64,000 nucleotides of DNA from Pelodictyon luteolum DSM 273 (GCF_000012485.1 NC_007512.1:931001-995000), one strand, 5' to 3'. Positions 16,710-24,374 are shown, numbered from the stretch's first letter. Notes: generated from the letters alone by a model not told the origin. Numbers and translations: made by a program.

Positions 16710-17282
16710 ATGGATAAGGAATTACAGGGCTCGTCATCAAGCTCTTCCATCAGTTATGGTGACAGGGTTGGGGGCGGGATTGTTTTCTATCTCGATGAGA
16801 GCCGTCGGCATGGTCTTGTTGCCGCACTGGTGGACAGCAGCGTGGACGTTCCTGACCGTTGGGATAAACGTCACTCTGTTGGCCAGTATCGCTGGAGTAC
16901 GGGACAGCGTATGGTGAAGAATGAAACGGATTATGCGTGGCGGCAGCTCAATGCAGCAGACGTCGGGATGGGTCAAGGTGCAGAAAATACACGGAAGATT
17001 CTGTTGAAGTATCCTCCCGGGAGTTTTCGGGGATCTGCCGCAGCAATAGCAGCGGCTTATCGTGGCGGCGGTTTTTGTGACTGGTTTCTGCCAAGCCGGG
17101 AAGAGCTGAACGAGCTTTTCCTTAACAGGTCCTTTGCTGGTGGTTTTGCTGCAACCGGTTATTGGAGTTCCTCAGAAAGCAGTGCAATGTGTGCCTGGTA
17201 TCAGAACTTCAAGAGCGGAGTGCAGTACAATACTTTCGGGAAGGATAATCTCAAGCGGGTCAGGGCTGTCAGGGCGTTTTGA
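16710..17282 (+). CDS. DUF1566 (Lcl-like, C-type-lectin-fold) protein, possible diversity-element target
   Basis: A 190-residue protein. The N-terminal block GDRVGGGIVFYLDESRRHGL and the later FCDWFLPSREELNELF and GYWSSSE are hallmarks of DUF1566 domains. The last 40 residues (ATGYWSSSESSAMCAWYQNF to the RVRAVRAF end) have the layout of the variable region of diversity-generating retroelement targets: variable positions around conserved Trp, Asn and Phe, closed by the constant VRAVRAF tail. No template repeat or adjacent reverse transcriptase is visible. A G-rich ribosome site precedes ATG 16710. No signal peptide; a Ser-rich N-terminus. Confidence 0.8.
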   Translation: MDKELQGSSSSSSISYGDRVGGGIVFYLDESRRHGLVAALVDSSVDVPDRWDKRHSVGQYRWSTGQRMVKNETDYAWRQLNAADVGMGQGAENTRKILLKYPPGSFRGSAAAIAAAYRGGGFCDWFLPSREELNELFLNRSFAGGFAATGYWSSSESSAMCAWYQNFKSGVQYNTFGKDNLKRVRAVRAF

Positions 17283-17464
17283 TGAAAAACCCGTTACGTA
17301 TGCATGTACTGCACCAGAGGCAGACGTCAGGGTTCATGGCCTGCGATTGGTTGGCCGAGGATTATGCGGCCCAAAGCGTGTATCTGAAAGGGACGGAACA
17401 GGGTGAACTCAAATGGCGGGACAGGGTTCTGATTGATGAGCGGGAGCCTCCTGTGGTGCCTTGA
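17282..17464 (+). CDS. Small coupled ORF downstream of DUF1566 gene
   Basis: ATG 17282 overlaps the DUF1566 stop codon by one base, so translation could be coupled. The 60-residue product contains GFMACDWLAEDYAAQSVYLK and a basic/acidic end without family match. It may be a fragment of a larger domain. Its position is where diversity-generating retroelements often hold an accessory gene, but it does not resemble the Avd family. Confidence 0.35.
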   Translation: MKNPLRMHVLHQRQTSGFMACDWLAEDYAAQSVYLKGTEQGELKWRDRVLIDEREPPVVP

Positions 17465-17641
17465 ACATGGCAGTTGAGGGGAGCTTCTCCCCTGATACCC
17501 CCGAAGTAACCGAACAAGTAGGGCAAGTAGCAGGATATGTTTGACGGGGTTGGGGTTTCGGGATATGGAGCAGTGCTCCGTCAGTTCGTCCATATTCAGC
17601 GGTTACCGGTTGTCACTGTTTTAGCTGGATAAAATCTTCAG

Positions 17642-17672
17642 TACCCCTGCCTGCGGCGGGGGTCTTTATTCC
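17642..17672 (+). terminator. Probable terminator downstream of the DUF1566 genes
   Basis: TACCCCTGCC pairs with GGCGGGGGT around a short loop (17642-17663), followed by ctttatt. It ends the plus-strand unit and faces the convergent minus-strand gene at 17743. Confidence 0.5.
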
Positions 17673-17742
17673 GAAGGGAGCGGCCGATTATTTTGAGGGT
17701 GGGAGCCGGAACAGCCATGGCTGGTTCTGGATCCCTGAAAAG

Positions 17743-19035
17743 CTATAACTCGACAGTGTCCGATCGGTCCAGTATGCCTTTATTGATCAGCGTGGATTCT
17801 ATAAGGAGAGGGGAAACATTGAAATAGCCTGCAGCGTCTTCTATTTTCTCATTGCTGAAATCGTTGTCTATAAAGTCGAAGAGCTGAATGGCAGGGCATA
17901 AAAATGCCTGGGCGAATGCCCGTTGAAATTTCTGTCGTGCGGTCCTTGTCGTTGTGACTGGCAGCAGTCGATCAAGGCCTGGTGAGTAGAGTTGATCGGC
18001 AACGACTCTGAGCAGTGCAAACCGGCGGTTTGTCTCGTATGGAGAGCTGAGGGCTGCATCGATCCGGTCAGCATGACCATTGCGGAAACCGATACTGACC
18101 GGGGTTTTCTGGCTGGATCCGTTCAAAGCGCCTTTCCTCATTGAAAACAGATCCGTCAGGTGATGGTTGCTCAGGGGTATCTCGGCAAGTGACCAGTGCT
18201 GTTTGGCACATTCAGCGGCTTTCTCTGCCCGTTCCCATGGCAGCAATGCAGGGTCGATGAGGGCGGTTGCCTTTCTCAGAATATCAGTGTCCGGAATGGT
18301 TACGGGAGTGGCTATGGCATGGGCTTCTTTTGTCACCCATTGCATCAGTGGACTGATTTCAGGTCCGGCAAATGCAAGCAGCTCATTGATTGCTGCATTT
18401 CCTTGAGTCCCGGACATGGTTCGTACTTCATTGACCAGTTCCTCAGGTGCCGACTCTGGATCAAAGCCAAGAAGCGCCTCGATTTCACGCCAGCGCGTGA
18501 TCTCCGGGTCCGCTTGTTCCTGCTGAAGGTCATGGCGGAGATCGTGAAGGAGGCTTGAGCGTAAACCGGTCTCCTGCAGTCTGGCTATGACTGCATCGGC
18601 AAAAGCAAGTACTTCTGTCTTGAATGTATCGACAGGCAATACCCCGTGGATTTCGTTGAGGTACCGCACCATCGCTTTGCTGATACGGGAGGTAGGGTGA
18701 GACTGGACACTCATTTCAAGACCGTCGCTTGAGAAGCAGATGTCCGGCCATAAAAACCCCTGTCCTATACCGCCCAGGCAATGGCTCATTTTCCAGTCGA
18801 TGGTGTTCCTCTCGGGTTCGGTGACAAGGCGCCACCAGTTCTGCAGCAACCATACCGCCAGGTCATATGCCGAACAGCGCATCGATGACCTGACGGTTCT
18901 GGAGGTAATGTCTTCAAGTTCAGTGAGGATCTGCTTGTCAACGGCAATGCTCAGAGCCGCGAAGGTATATCGTTCCGGCCCTTCAGCTGACGGGCGGTCA
19001 AGCCACTCGAAATCGATGGCAAAGGGTCTATCCAT
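17743..19035 (-). CDS. Large protein with degenerate ImmA/IrrE-like C-terminus
   Basis: A 430-residue protein. The C-terminal 130 residues resemble the end of ImmA/IrrE metallopeptidases: RFALLRVVADQLY, then FQRAFAQAFLCPAIQLFDFI, then EKIEDAAGYFNVSPLLIEST. The zinc-binding HExxH expected in such proteases is missing, so catalysis is doubtful. The N-terminal 100 residues contain the segment found as a displaced repeat at 15886 and 21770. Its start overlaps the preceding gene by 8 bases. The pair probably forms an autoregulated module, by analogy to toxin-antitoxin or repressor-protease pairs (inference). Confidence 0.65.
   Translation of the reverse strand: MDRPFAIDFEWLDRPSAEGPERYTFAALSIAVDKQILTELEDITSRTVRSSMRCSAYDLAVWLLQNWWRLVTEPERNTIDWKMSHCLGGIGQGFLWPDICFSSDGLEMSVQSHPTSRISKAMVRYLNEIHGVLPVDTFKTEVLAFADAVIARLQETGLRSSLLHDLRHDLQQEQADPEITRWREIEALLGFDPESAPEELVNEVRTMSGTQGNAAINELLAFAGPEISPLMQWVTKEAHAIATPVTIPDTDILRKATALIDPALLPWERAEKAAECAKQHWSLAEIPLSNHHLTDLFSMRKGALNGSSQKTPVSIGFRNGHADRIDAALSSPYETNRRFALLRVVADQLYSPGLDRLLPVTTTRTARQKFQRAFAQAFLCPAIQLFDFIDNDFSNEKIEDAAGYFNVSPLLIESTLINKGILDRSDTVEL
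18741..18880. repeat. Copy 2 of the 140-bp dispersed repeat, inside an intact gene
   Basis: This is the in-frame version of the repeat, encoding residues about 50-100 of the ImmA-like protein (AYDLAVWLLQNWWRLVTEP, then MSHCLGGIGQ). It is probably the ancestral context; the copies at 15886 and 21770 are orphaned. Confidence 0.85.
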
Positions 19036-19459
19036 TGGTGTTATCCCATCGTTCTACTACAGCTTTTGCAAAGTGATCAGTTGAGGGCATAGGGTAACCA
19101 TGGTATGTTCCCCTTCCTGCATTTTCGAGTTGCGCTTCAACCGCTATCCCGTCTTCAGTAACCGCCCAGATGTTTTGCGGAAATCCCTGACGCCAGTTCT
19201 GGCTTATCATGCCTCGCTTTACTCCATCAAGGAGTAAGCGTTCAGCTTCTGCTTTTTTGAAAATGCCGACTTCATCACAGAGTGACTTGTCGGGCCTTGG
19301 CTGGGATGGAGGCATCAGCCCGAAATCTCCGGGATTTCTTTTGTGTTCCGGATTCCCTCCGTAACTGATGCGGCTTACAATCATGTCAAGAGCATCATGA
19401 TCCAGTGGATCCATAAAGCGCCGCTTGTCATCACTCGCTGTAACGGATAGCATACTCAT
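19028..19459 (-). CDS. Hypothetical protein paired with the ImmA-like gene
   Basis: About 143 residues, soluble. Distinctive segments are ISYGGNPEHKRNPGDFGL, then PPSQPRPDKSLCDEVGIFKK and NIWAVTEDGIAVEAQLEN. No catalytic motif recognised. It overlaps the next gene by 8 bases (two-gene operon). ATG 19459 is preferred over the TTG at 19462. Immediately upstream are three evenly arranged half-sites that look like an operator, which together with the operon structure suggests a toxin-antitoxin-like or stress module. Confidence 0.6.
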   Translation of the reverse strand: MSMLSVTASDDKRRFMDPLDHDALDMIVSRISYGGNPEHKRNPGDFGLMPPSQPRPDKSLCDEVGIFKKAEAERLLLDGVKRGMISQNWRQGFPQNIWAVTEDGIAVEAQLENAGRGTYHGYPMPSTDHFAKAVVERWDNTNG

Positions 19460-19462
19460 CAA

Positions 19463-19492
19463 TTCAATATAACATTGAACGATGCATTCAAT
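19463..19492 (-). promoter_or_regulatory. Candidate operator with three alternating half-sites
   Basis: TTCAAT (19463-19468), ATTGAA (19474-19479) and TTCAAT (19487-19492) form two overlapping perfect inverted repeats directly before the start codon of the gene at 19459. On the minus strand a TATATT lies within it, so a repressor here would cover the -10 box. Confidence 0.55.
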
Positions 19493-19703
19493 AAATATCC
19501 GGGATAGAACTCTTTTTCAATCGCTGTTAGGCGGGGGCGCTTGGTTTTGCTTTTGCCATGATGGCCTGCATCCTGCAGGCGATAGGGGTGGATGGTCCCG
19601 AGCGGCGCGACCGAACCACCGCAGCATCCGAGGTGCCGGCGCGACGTGCTGCCGATCGTCGGGGATTGAGGAGATGACTGGCTCGATGTTTGGTTGTGCT
19701 CAG

Positions 19704-19817
19704 CATTTGGTTTCTGACATGCTGGGTCACTGTTCGATCAGGATGACTGAGGTCTATGCGAAGATCAAGATCGATGCACCGGTCGAACCACCAGAACTTC
19801 TGAGGCGGGTGACGTGA
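19704..19817 (+). pseudogene. Tyrosine recombinase (integrase) C-terminal fragment
   Basis: HLVSDMLGHCSIRMTEVYAK is the well-known end of phage-type integrases: LGH with the catalytic His (or Trp) box, then the region that should contain the catalytic Tyr (the Y in EVYAKI). The rest of the enzyme is absent; upstream sequence is unrelated and Arg-rich. It is a scar of a former integrative element. Confidence 0.75.
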
Positions 19818-19929
19818 GTGAGTGTGTCACCTGGCTCTGTGGTATAGAAGGCGGTTTACGCTTGATTCTTGGAGGATGAACGGGACTGATTATGTCGGGG
19901 CGGTGAGCCTGGGGGTGTCGATTACGACA

Positions 19930-20209
19930 TCATAATTCCAATTCGCTATGGGAACCAAGCCGTACCAGTTCAAGGGTGGCTTCTTCAGGTTTTCGGTAGA
20001 GCAGGATGAGGTCCGGCTTGACATGGCAATCCCGACAATCCTCCCACTGCCCGTTGAGCGGATGGTCAACCACGTTTTTCGGTAATGTCCCATTCTCAAC
20101 CAGAATTTCGAGGATGGGTTTCAGAATGGTATCGAGTTTTTTACTTTGCTGCCCACTCTTTTCTCTTTTGTAGGGACTTGAATTTGCTGGTGTATTTAAT
20201 CGTCCGCAT
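19930..20209 (-). pseudogene. yafQ: YafQ-type mRNA interferase toxin, frameshifted
   Basis: The gene starts 14 bases inside the antitoxin gene, as is usual for dinJ-yafQ. The first 22 codons (MRTIKYTSKFKSLQKRKEWA) are followed by TAA. The family sequence resumes one base out of frame after the run of six A on the minus strand (20137-20142): KLDTILKPILEILVENGTLP, then GQWEDCRDCHVKPDLILLY and RLGSHSELEL. The total length is 280 bases, so removing one base gives a normal 92-residue YafQ with the catalytic His in LGSHSEL. Either a homopolymer indel or a sequencing error. Confidence 0.85.
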
Positions 20210-20459
20210 TGAGATCTTTGAAGAGTTCATCAACGGACCCTGCAGTCTTCAATTTTCTGCTTCGAGCGGCTTTAATGGCCCTGATAGTTTCGTTATTCGG
20301 TACGAGCGGATTGAACGGCAGCGCCTTTTCTGCGATGATCTTTTTCATCAGTAATCTGAGGGCATCGGAAATCGATAAGCCCATTGCGGCCAGAATGGCG
20401 CTCGCTTCATCCTTTGTTTCCGAATCTATTCGTGCTCTTACAACAGTATTTGCGATCAT
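20196..20459 (-). CDS. dinJ: RelB/DinJ family antitoxin
   Basis: An 87-residue ribbon-helix-helix antitoxin. The N-terminus VVRARIDSETKDEASAILAA and MGLSISDALRLLMKKI is the RelB/DinJ signature; the basic C-terminal half should wrap the toxin. It normally neutralises YafQ and represses the operon; here the toxin is frameshifted. ATG 20459 is chosen over an upstream start at 20501 because the conserved domain begins there. Confidence 0.85.
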   Translation of the reverse strand: MIANTVVRARIDSETKDEASAILAAMGLSISDALRLLMKKIIAEKALPFNPLVPNNETIRAIKAARSRKLKTAGSVDELFKDLNADD

Positions 20460-20721
20460 GGTGTGTCGTAGTCTTGTTGTTGATTGGTCATGTAGCCACA
20501 ATGTGGCACGCTTACAGTCAAAATCCTGATTTCCTTATTAAGGAGTGAGGCTATCTTGACTCCCTCCTGACCCTATCCGGCATGAAAGAATTCATCTGGT
20601 ATCCAGGGCGTTCATCGGCTAATCCACAGTCTCATTGCCCTTGCCTTTTGCCCACCTGAGTGCGGAGGACTGTGAGTTGCGTCGCAGGCTCCGATTCCAC
20701 GGCCGTATATTGCTTGATAAT

Positions 20722-20750
20722 GAAAAACCCTCGTGGTTCAGGCGAGGGTT
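20722..20750 (-). terminator. Terminator of the higBA operon
   Basis: AACCCTCG (20727-20734) and CGAGGGTT (20743-20750) form a perfect 8-bp stem. On the minus strand it is followed by TTTCATT. It lies 65 bases beyond the higA stop codon. Confidence 0.7.
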
Positions 20751-20814
20751 GTGAATGCGCATTTCCGAAACATCCTCTCATGCCGGTTCACAACATGAGG
20801 GTTCTGCATGTTAT

Positions 20815-21138
20815 TCAGGCTTCAGCGGACTTCTTCGGTTCAAGTTTAATGATCAGGTCACACCCAACGGCTTCAGCATATTTCCTGAGTGTGGTTATGG
20901 AAGGGGTGTGTTTGCCGCACGCTTCAAGCCGTGAGATGGCACTTTTGGTCGTGCCGATCTTGCTGGCAACCGCGTCCTGTGTCATGCCGGAACGCTTGCG
21001 TGCTGCCAGTAACTCTCTGATCAGGGTGTACTTCGGTTCAAGGGCATCATAGCCTTCCTTGAACTCCTTGCTTTCCATAGCGTTACGCAGGAATTCCTGA
21101 TGGTCGTGCTTTATAGGCTGATAGGTAAGGTCATCCAT
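20815..21138 (-). CDS. higA: HigA-type antitoxin, XRE family
   Basis: A 107-residue protein with helix-turn-helix MTQDAVASKIGTTKSAISRL (residues about 52-71) followed by TPSITTLRKYAEAVGCDLII, the conserved HigA-type end. It overlaps the toxin gene by 8 bases; toxin-first order is typical of higBA. It should neutralise the toxin and repress the promoter. This locus is intact, unlike the homologous one at 15.2-15.9 kb. Confidence 0.9.
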   Translation of the reverse strand: MDDLTYQPIKHDHQEFLRNAMESKEFKEGYDALEPKYTLIRELLAARKRSGMTQDAVASKIGTTKSAISRLEACGKHTPSITTLRKYAEAVGCDLIIKLEPKKSAEA

Positions 21139-21457
21139 GGGTTATCTCCTTCATTCGCTTACGTGCGATCAGTAGTTCTTTTTTGGGTGTTGACTGTGTT
21201 TTTTTGATGAACGCATGTAAAATCACGATCCTTTTGCCCTGCATAAAACAGAAAAAAGCCCTTCCGATTCCTGCTTTCCCCTTTGGGCGAATTTCAAATA
21301 GACCGTTGCCCATCGCCTTGGAGTGGGGCATCCTGAGGTCTGGTCCGTAATCCATCAGCAACTCAATGAGGCGAGCATAATCGATCTTGATGGATTCTGG
21401 CCAGGCCTCAATGTCTTTCAGGATGCGAGGATGGAAGTATTCGATCTCATGGCTCAT
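21131..21457 (-). CDS. higB: HigB/RelE-type toxin (phage Gp49-like), intact
   Basis: A 108-residue mRNA interferase-type toxin: MPHSKAMGNGLFEIRPKG, then GIGRAFFCFMQGKRIVILHA and FIKKTQSTPKKELLIARKRM. These are the conserved RelE-fold strands with basic residues of the active site. I start at MSHEIEYF (21457); the frame reaches 21472. It pairs with the antitoxin gene just downstream. Paralogous to the broken copy at 15217, which shares the GNGLFEIR block. Confidence 0.88.
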   Translation of the reverse strand: MSHEIEYFHPRILKDIEAWPESIKIDYARLIELLMDYGPDLRMPHSKAMGNGLFEIRPKGKAGIGRAFFCFMQGKRIVILHAFIKKTQSTPKKELLIARKRMKEITHG

Positions 21458-21529
21458 GGCACAAGTTAGCAACTATGTAAACCATCTGAAAGGTTTTTTT
21501 CTGGTAAACGTTCAATAATCCTACCCGCC

Positions 21530-21590
21530 ATCGCTTTCAACATTACCGCAGCCATGGATGTGGAGGTGTTTCAGGACAGGGACTGAGCCC
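21530..21590 (-). pseudogene. Possible tail fragment of a reverse-transcriptase-type gene
   Basis: On the minus strand this stretch reads PVLKHLHIHG. The same VLKHLHI ends the reverse transcriptase at 60184 (WVYVLKHLHISG), and the DNA shares ATGTGGAGGTGTTTCAGGACA over 21 bases apart from its edges. Only about 30 bases are clearly shared, so this is suggestive and not proof. Confidence 0.35.
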
Positions 21591-21769
21591 CCGCAGCACC
21601 CGCGTTGCCGGTGCGACCTTATGGTTTTGGTCGGTGACAATGGATGCGAGTGAATTAAATCCCCCAGGTTTTCATGTCCAGCGTCACCCCATCATTAGCA
21701 GTTCATGTGACTGTTTCGCCGTAACTAAGGCGCGGGTAGCCACATCTTGGTGCCAGCTATTCACTTGAC

Positions 21770-21910
21770 TGTCCGGCCATAACCCCGCCTGTCCTATCCC
21801 GCCCGGACAATGGCTCATCTTCCAGTCGGTGGTGTTCCTCCAGGGGTTCGGTGACAAGGCGCCACCAGTTCTGCAGGAACCATACCTCCAGGTCATATGC
21901 CGAACAGTGC
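21770..21910. repeat. Copy 3 of the 140-bp dispersed repeat
   Basis: Nearly identical to copy 1 (15886) including the CACTTGAC before it, and close to the in-gene copy 2 (18741). It encodes fragments of the ImmA-like N-terminus on the minus strand but is not part of an intact gene. A run of eight T follows at 21913. Confidence 0.85.
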
Positions 21911-22064
21911 GGTTTTTTTTCATCGGTGAGTCATCTCTTGTAAGCTGTCAGTGTGAGCCGATGTATCTATGGTGACATGTCGCGTTTTATTTGTGTTCTT
22001 GTGTGTTGTTTCCGTAACCATCCAATAATGGTTGTGGATATTGAATGGGCCGCTAAGATTTCAA

Positions 22065-22100
22065 TAGCCTGTATCAGCTCATCATAAGTCCGCCATTGAC
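22065..22100. repeat. Displaced copy of the 3' end of the gene at 22301
   Basis: These 36 bases match 22292-22327 with one difference. The latter contains the last codons and stop of the minus-strand gene at 22301-22717. The two copies bracket the hairpin array at 22099-22246. Confidence 0.85.
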
Positions 22101-22246
22101 GACTCCCTCATGCGTGTGGGGAAGACCATCAATTTCCTGACAGCAGGGAATTGATCTGAGAAACACCCCCACGCCTGTGGGGGCGATTGCTCTATAGCAT
22201 CACAATTTGTGATCTTATCAGAAACCCCCACGCATGTGAGACGACT
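22099..22246. CRISPR. Degenerate CRISPR-like mini-array (three repeats, two palindromic spacers)
   Basis: Three imperfect repeats are centred on CATGCGTGTG (22109), CACGCCTGTG (22170) and CACGCATGTG (22229), 61 and 59 bases apart. The best-preserved runs from GAAACACCCCCACGC to TGTGGGGGCGAT. Repeat length near 28 and spacers near 33 fit a type I-E array. The repeats have drifted and no cas gene is in the window, so it is an orphan relic. Both spacers are themselves inverted repeats (ATCAATTTCCTG with CAGGGAATTGAT; ATCACAA with TTGTGAT), which is unusual and leaves open a different structured element. Confidence 0.55.
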
Positions 22247-22300
22247 TTGTTCCGGTAAGCGGTATCCAGTATATCAACACTACTCATTCGGTAGCCTGTA

Positions 22301-22717
22301 TTAGCTCATCATAAGTCCGCCATTGACTTCCGTCACATGCGGGCATTCTGCCCGCATTGCAGCAGCGTAGAGTTTTTCGGCAACCTCTTTTATCGGCATG
22401 CCCTCAGGTACCCCCAGGGTAACGGCCACGATGTCGTCGCAGCGGTCATTCTGAGCCTCTTCGAGGGTACGGTCCCATAGTGCCTGTGCCTGGTCGTCGT
22501 TCAGCCGCCCCTCCTCCACATCCTCTTCAGTCACATCGTCCAGCATGGTGTTGCGTGAAACTGTTTTCATCGCCCAACTTCCCGGAGCATACTCCTGGAT
22601 GTAATAGGAGATATAGCCATTATGATACATGCCCTCCCTCCAGTATCCCTCAATGGCAACCACCCACTTCTCCTTCTGCGTTTTTTCCCTGAACGACTCC
22701 AGCCCGTCATTGTACAT
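22301..22717 (-). CDS. Hypothetical acidic protein
   Basis: A 138-residue soluble protein with Tyr-rich N-terminus (GYWREGMYHNGYISYYIQEY), an acidic helix (DVTEEDVEEGRLNDDQAQAL) and the C-terminal segment GMPIKEVAEKLYAAAMRAEC. No family recognised. Fragments of a homologue lie at 16026-16130, and the 3' end is duplicated at 22065. A GGACA-N5-TGTCC palindrome is found 27 bases upstream of the start, and no clear ribosome site is visible, so the transcript may be nearly leaderless. Confidence 0.6.
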   Translation of the reverse strand: MYNDGLESFREKTQKEKWVVAIEGYWREGMYHNGYISYYIQEYAPGSWAMKTVSRNTMLDDVTEEDVEEGRLNDDQAQALWDRTLEEAQNDRCDDIVAVTLGVPEGMPIKEVAEKLYAAAMRAECPHVTEVNGGLMMS

Positions 22718-22743
22718 GTCGAGTGCGGTGATGCTGGGGGGTA

Positions 22744-22763
22744 GGACAACGGCTGTCCTATGG
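22744..22763 (-). promoter_or_regulatory. Recurrent palindrome GGACA-N5-TGTCC with TATGC extension
   Basis: GGACAACGGCTGTCCTATG is identical, base for base, to the copy at 36335. It stands just upstream of the gene starting at 22717. Perfect 5-bp arms and recurrence before several unrelated genes suggest an operator or a shared promoter element. Confidence 0.55.
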
Positions 22764-22881
22764 CTTGAGAAGAGTGTGAGATCGTTCGGGATTTTCGAAC
22801 AACATTAGGGAGCCTCTGCGGCGGCCGTGGATCGGATGACAAGCAGCCTGTCTGGGCCGGGTGTGTTGGTATGTGGCTCTG

Positions 22882-23463
22882 TTATCCAGCCATTACAGGC
22901 AGTGCCCGCGCATTGGCGATGGCTTTTCTCCTCAGAGCGCTCAGTTCTCCGGCAAACGGGTGATGGCGGTTTCCTTTGATGTTCAGCGGAAGGGAGAGCG
23001 TGTTCAGTAGTTCATCCTCGAAAATCCAGGGTTCTGGATGTTCAAGCCATGCAACGAATGCATTCTCTTCAAGCCATTCGTTCAGCCAGGCCTCGCCGGG
23101 GTGGGTGAATGTCATCCGTTTGCCGCTGCCGACGCACCGTAAGGGGAATCCACTTTCCTGAGTAAGGAGTATGCCGAGAGAGCGCCTTAAGGTCGAGCCC
23201 TCCGCATTGCCGCTGTAGTGGTATCGTACCCTGTGCTTCAATGTCTGTGTTGAATCAGGTTTTCCTGCCTTGTCCGGAGAGATTCCCACATAGAGCAGGC
23301 TCATGCCTTCGTGAACGATGCATCCGTCTGTTGGTACAGCGTGCGGGGTTGTCTTGAAAAACCATGCATACACGCCGTTCTCGGTCGGGACGGGGCAGGG
23401 CCTTGAAAGGATTTCATGCCGGGCGTACACCCGCTTGGGCCGAGAGAGCTGCTCAATGCTCAT
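22882..23463 (-). CDS. GIY-YIG nuclease family protein
   Basis: A 193-residue single-domain protein of the GIY-YIG superfamily: GVYAWFF (first motif) and LLYVGIS (second motif), followed by a catalytic-region Arg in LKHRVRYHYSG. Further conserved blocks are LRRSLGILLTQESGFPLRCV and EAWLNEWLEENAFVAWLEHP. Such stand-alone proteins occur among defence and mobile genes; the substrate is unknown. It is not a UvrC or SLX1-type protein because no extra domains are present. Confidence 0.8.
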   Translation of the reverse strand: MSIEQLSRPKRVYARHEILSRPCPVPTENGVYAWFFKTTPHAVPTDGCIVHEGMSLLYVGISPDKAGKPDSTQTLKHRVRYHYSGNAEGSTLRRSLGILLTQESGFPLRCVGSGKRMTFTHPGEAWLNEWLEENAFVAWLEHPEPWIFEDELLNTLSLPLNIKGNRHHPFAGELSALRRKAIANARALPVMAG

Positions 23464-23588
23464 GAGGCGTCATGTCGTTGAGAGGAAAAAGCCCATCCAG
23501 AAGCCATCGCCTCGTGTTGTAATTGAGTATACATTCTGTGGCCGCAAGCCTGGAGGCGGGTTGCCCTAGCGCGTAAAGGAGCGGTTAG

Positions 23589-24374
23589 TCATGTGAGCCG
23601 CTCCAGTCCATCGTACTTGGCATCAATGCCTTTTCCCCGGTACAGGGGGGCAATGTTACCGTTCTCTTCCGCATTGGCATCGAACGATTCATCCAGGCTT
23701 GTAAATACTACCGATGCGAAATTACCGATACTGCCGTCGCCGTACTGGTTGCATGGACCGCTGATCTTGGAGATGTTGTCTGGTTTCCGGGCTTTTTTCT
23801 CCGGGTATCGAGCAGCTCGTACAACGACCCACTCGGGGCCATCGGCCCCTACAAACCATATGGATGGATTGACCTCCGGGTGGCTTTGCCAGGTCATCAA
23901 TTCGTAGCCGTCTTTTTCTATCTGTTCCCGAACTATCTGCACGGCCAAATCATGCAGCTCCCAGTCTGTCATGATGATGGGTTCATTGCTCATCAATGCT
24001 GGCGGATACACGGGTTGCCCTGATTGGGCGTCAAGCAGCCCCCAGCCTTCAGCGACGGGCAGCCATTCATCCTGAGTTTTTTTCATGGGCATGATGCAGG
24101 CGTGGCCGGCACAGCCATTGGCGATGGATAGCAGTCCCTCACGGGTGCCGGGTATGTCGACCTGATAATCGATGTCTTCAACCCGAATGAAAAAGAACTG
24201 ATTCCCTAAGAGGAACGAGAGGTGTTCCAGAAACGGTGGATAGGGGTGTGCCCGCAACCAGCGAATCTGGTCGTCGCCAGTCTGGTTCTGGATATGCTTT
24301 CCGGCTGCATTCCAGCAGCTGATAAAATCCGCTGCAGCCTCTGTCATATCAATGCTGAACATGGGTGTGGGCAT
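23589..24374 (-). CDS. Hypothetical protein
   Basis: A 261-residue soluble protein. Segments include FLEHLSFLLGNQFFFIRVED, a Gly/Cys region (NGCAGHACIMPM) and WFVGADGPEWVVVRAARYP, the last resembling a strand-turn-strand core with a substrate pocket. No known family or catalytic motif was recognised. It stands between the GIY-YIG gene and the restriction cassette, transcribed in the same direction but separated from both by more than 100 bases. Confidence 0.6.
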   Translation of the reverse strand: MPTPMFSIDMTEAAADFISCWNAAGKHIQNQTGDDQIRWLRAHPYPPFLEHLSFLLGNQFFFIRVEDIDYQVDIPGTREGLLSIANGCAGHACIMPMKKTQDEWLPVAEGWGLLDAQSGQPVYPPALMSNEPIIMTDWELHDLAVQIVREQIEKDGYELMTWQSHPEVNPSIWFVGADGPEWVVVRAARYPEKKARKPDNISKISGPCNQYGDGSIGNFASVVFTSLDESFDANAEENGNIAPLYRGKGIDAKYDGLERLT

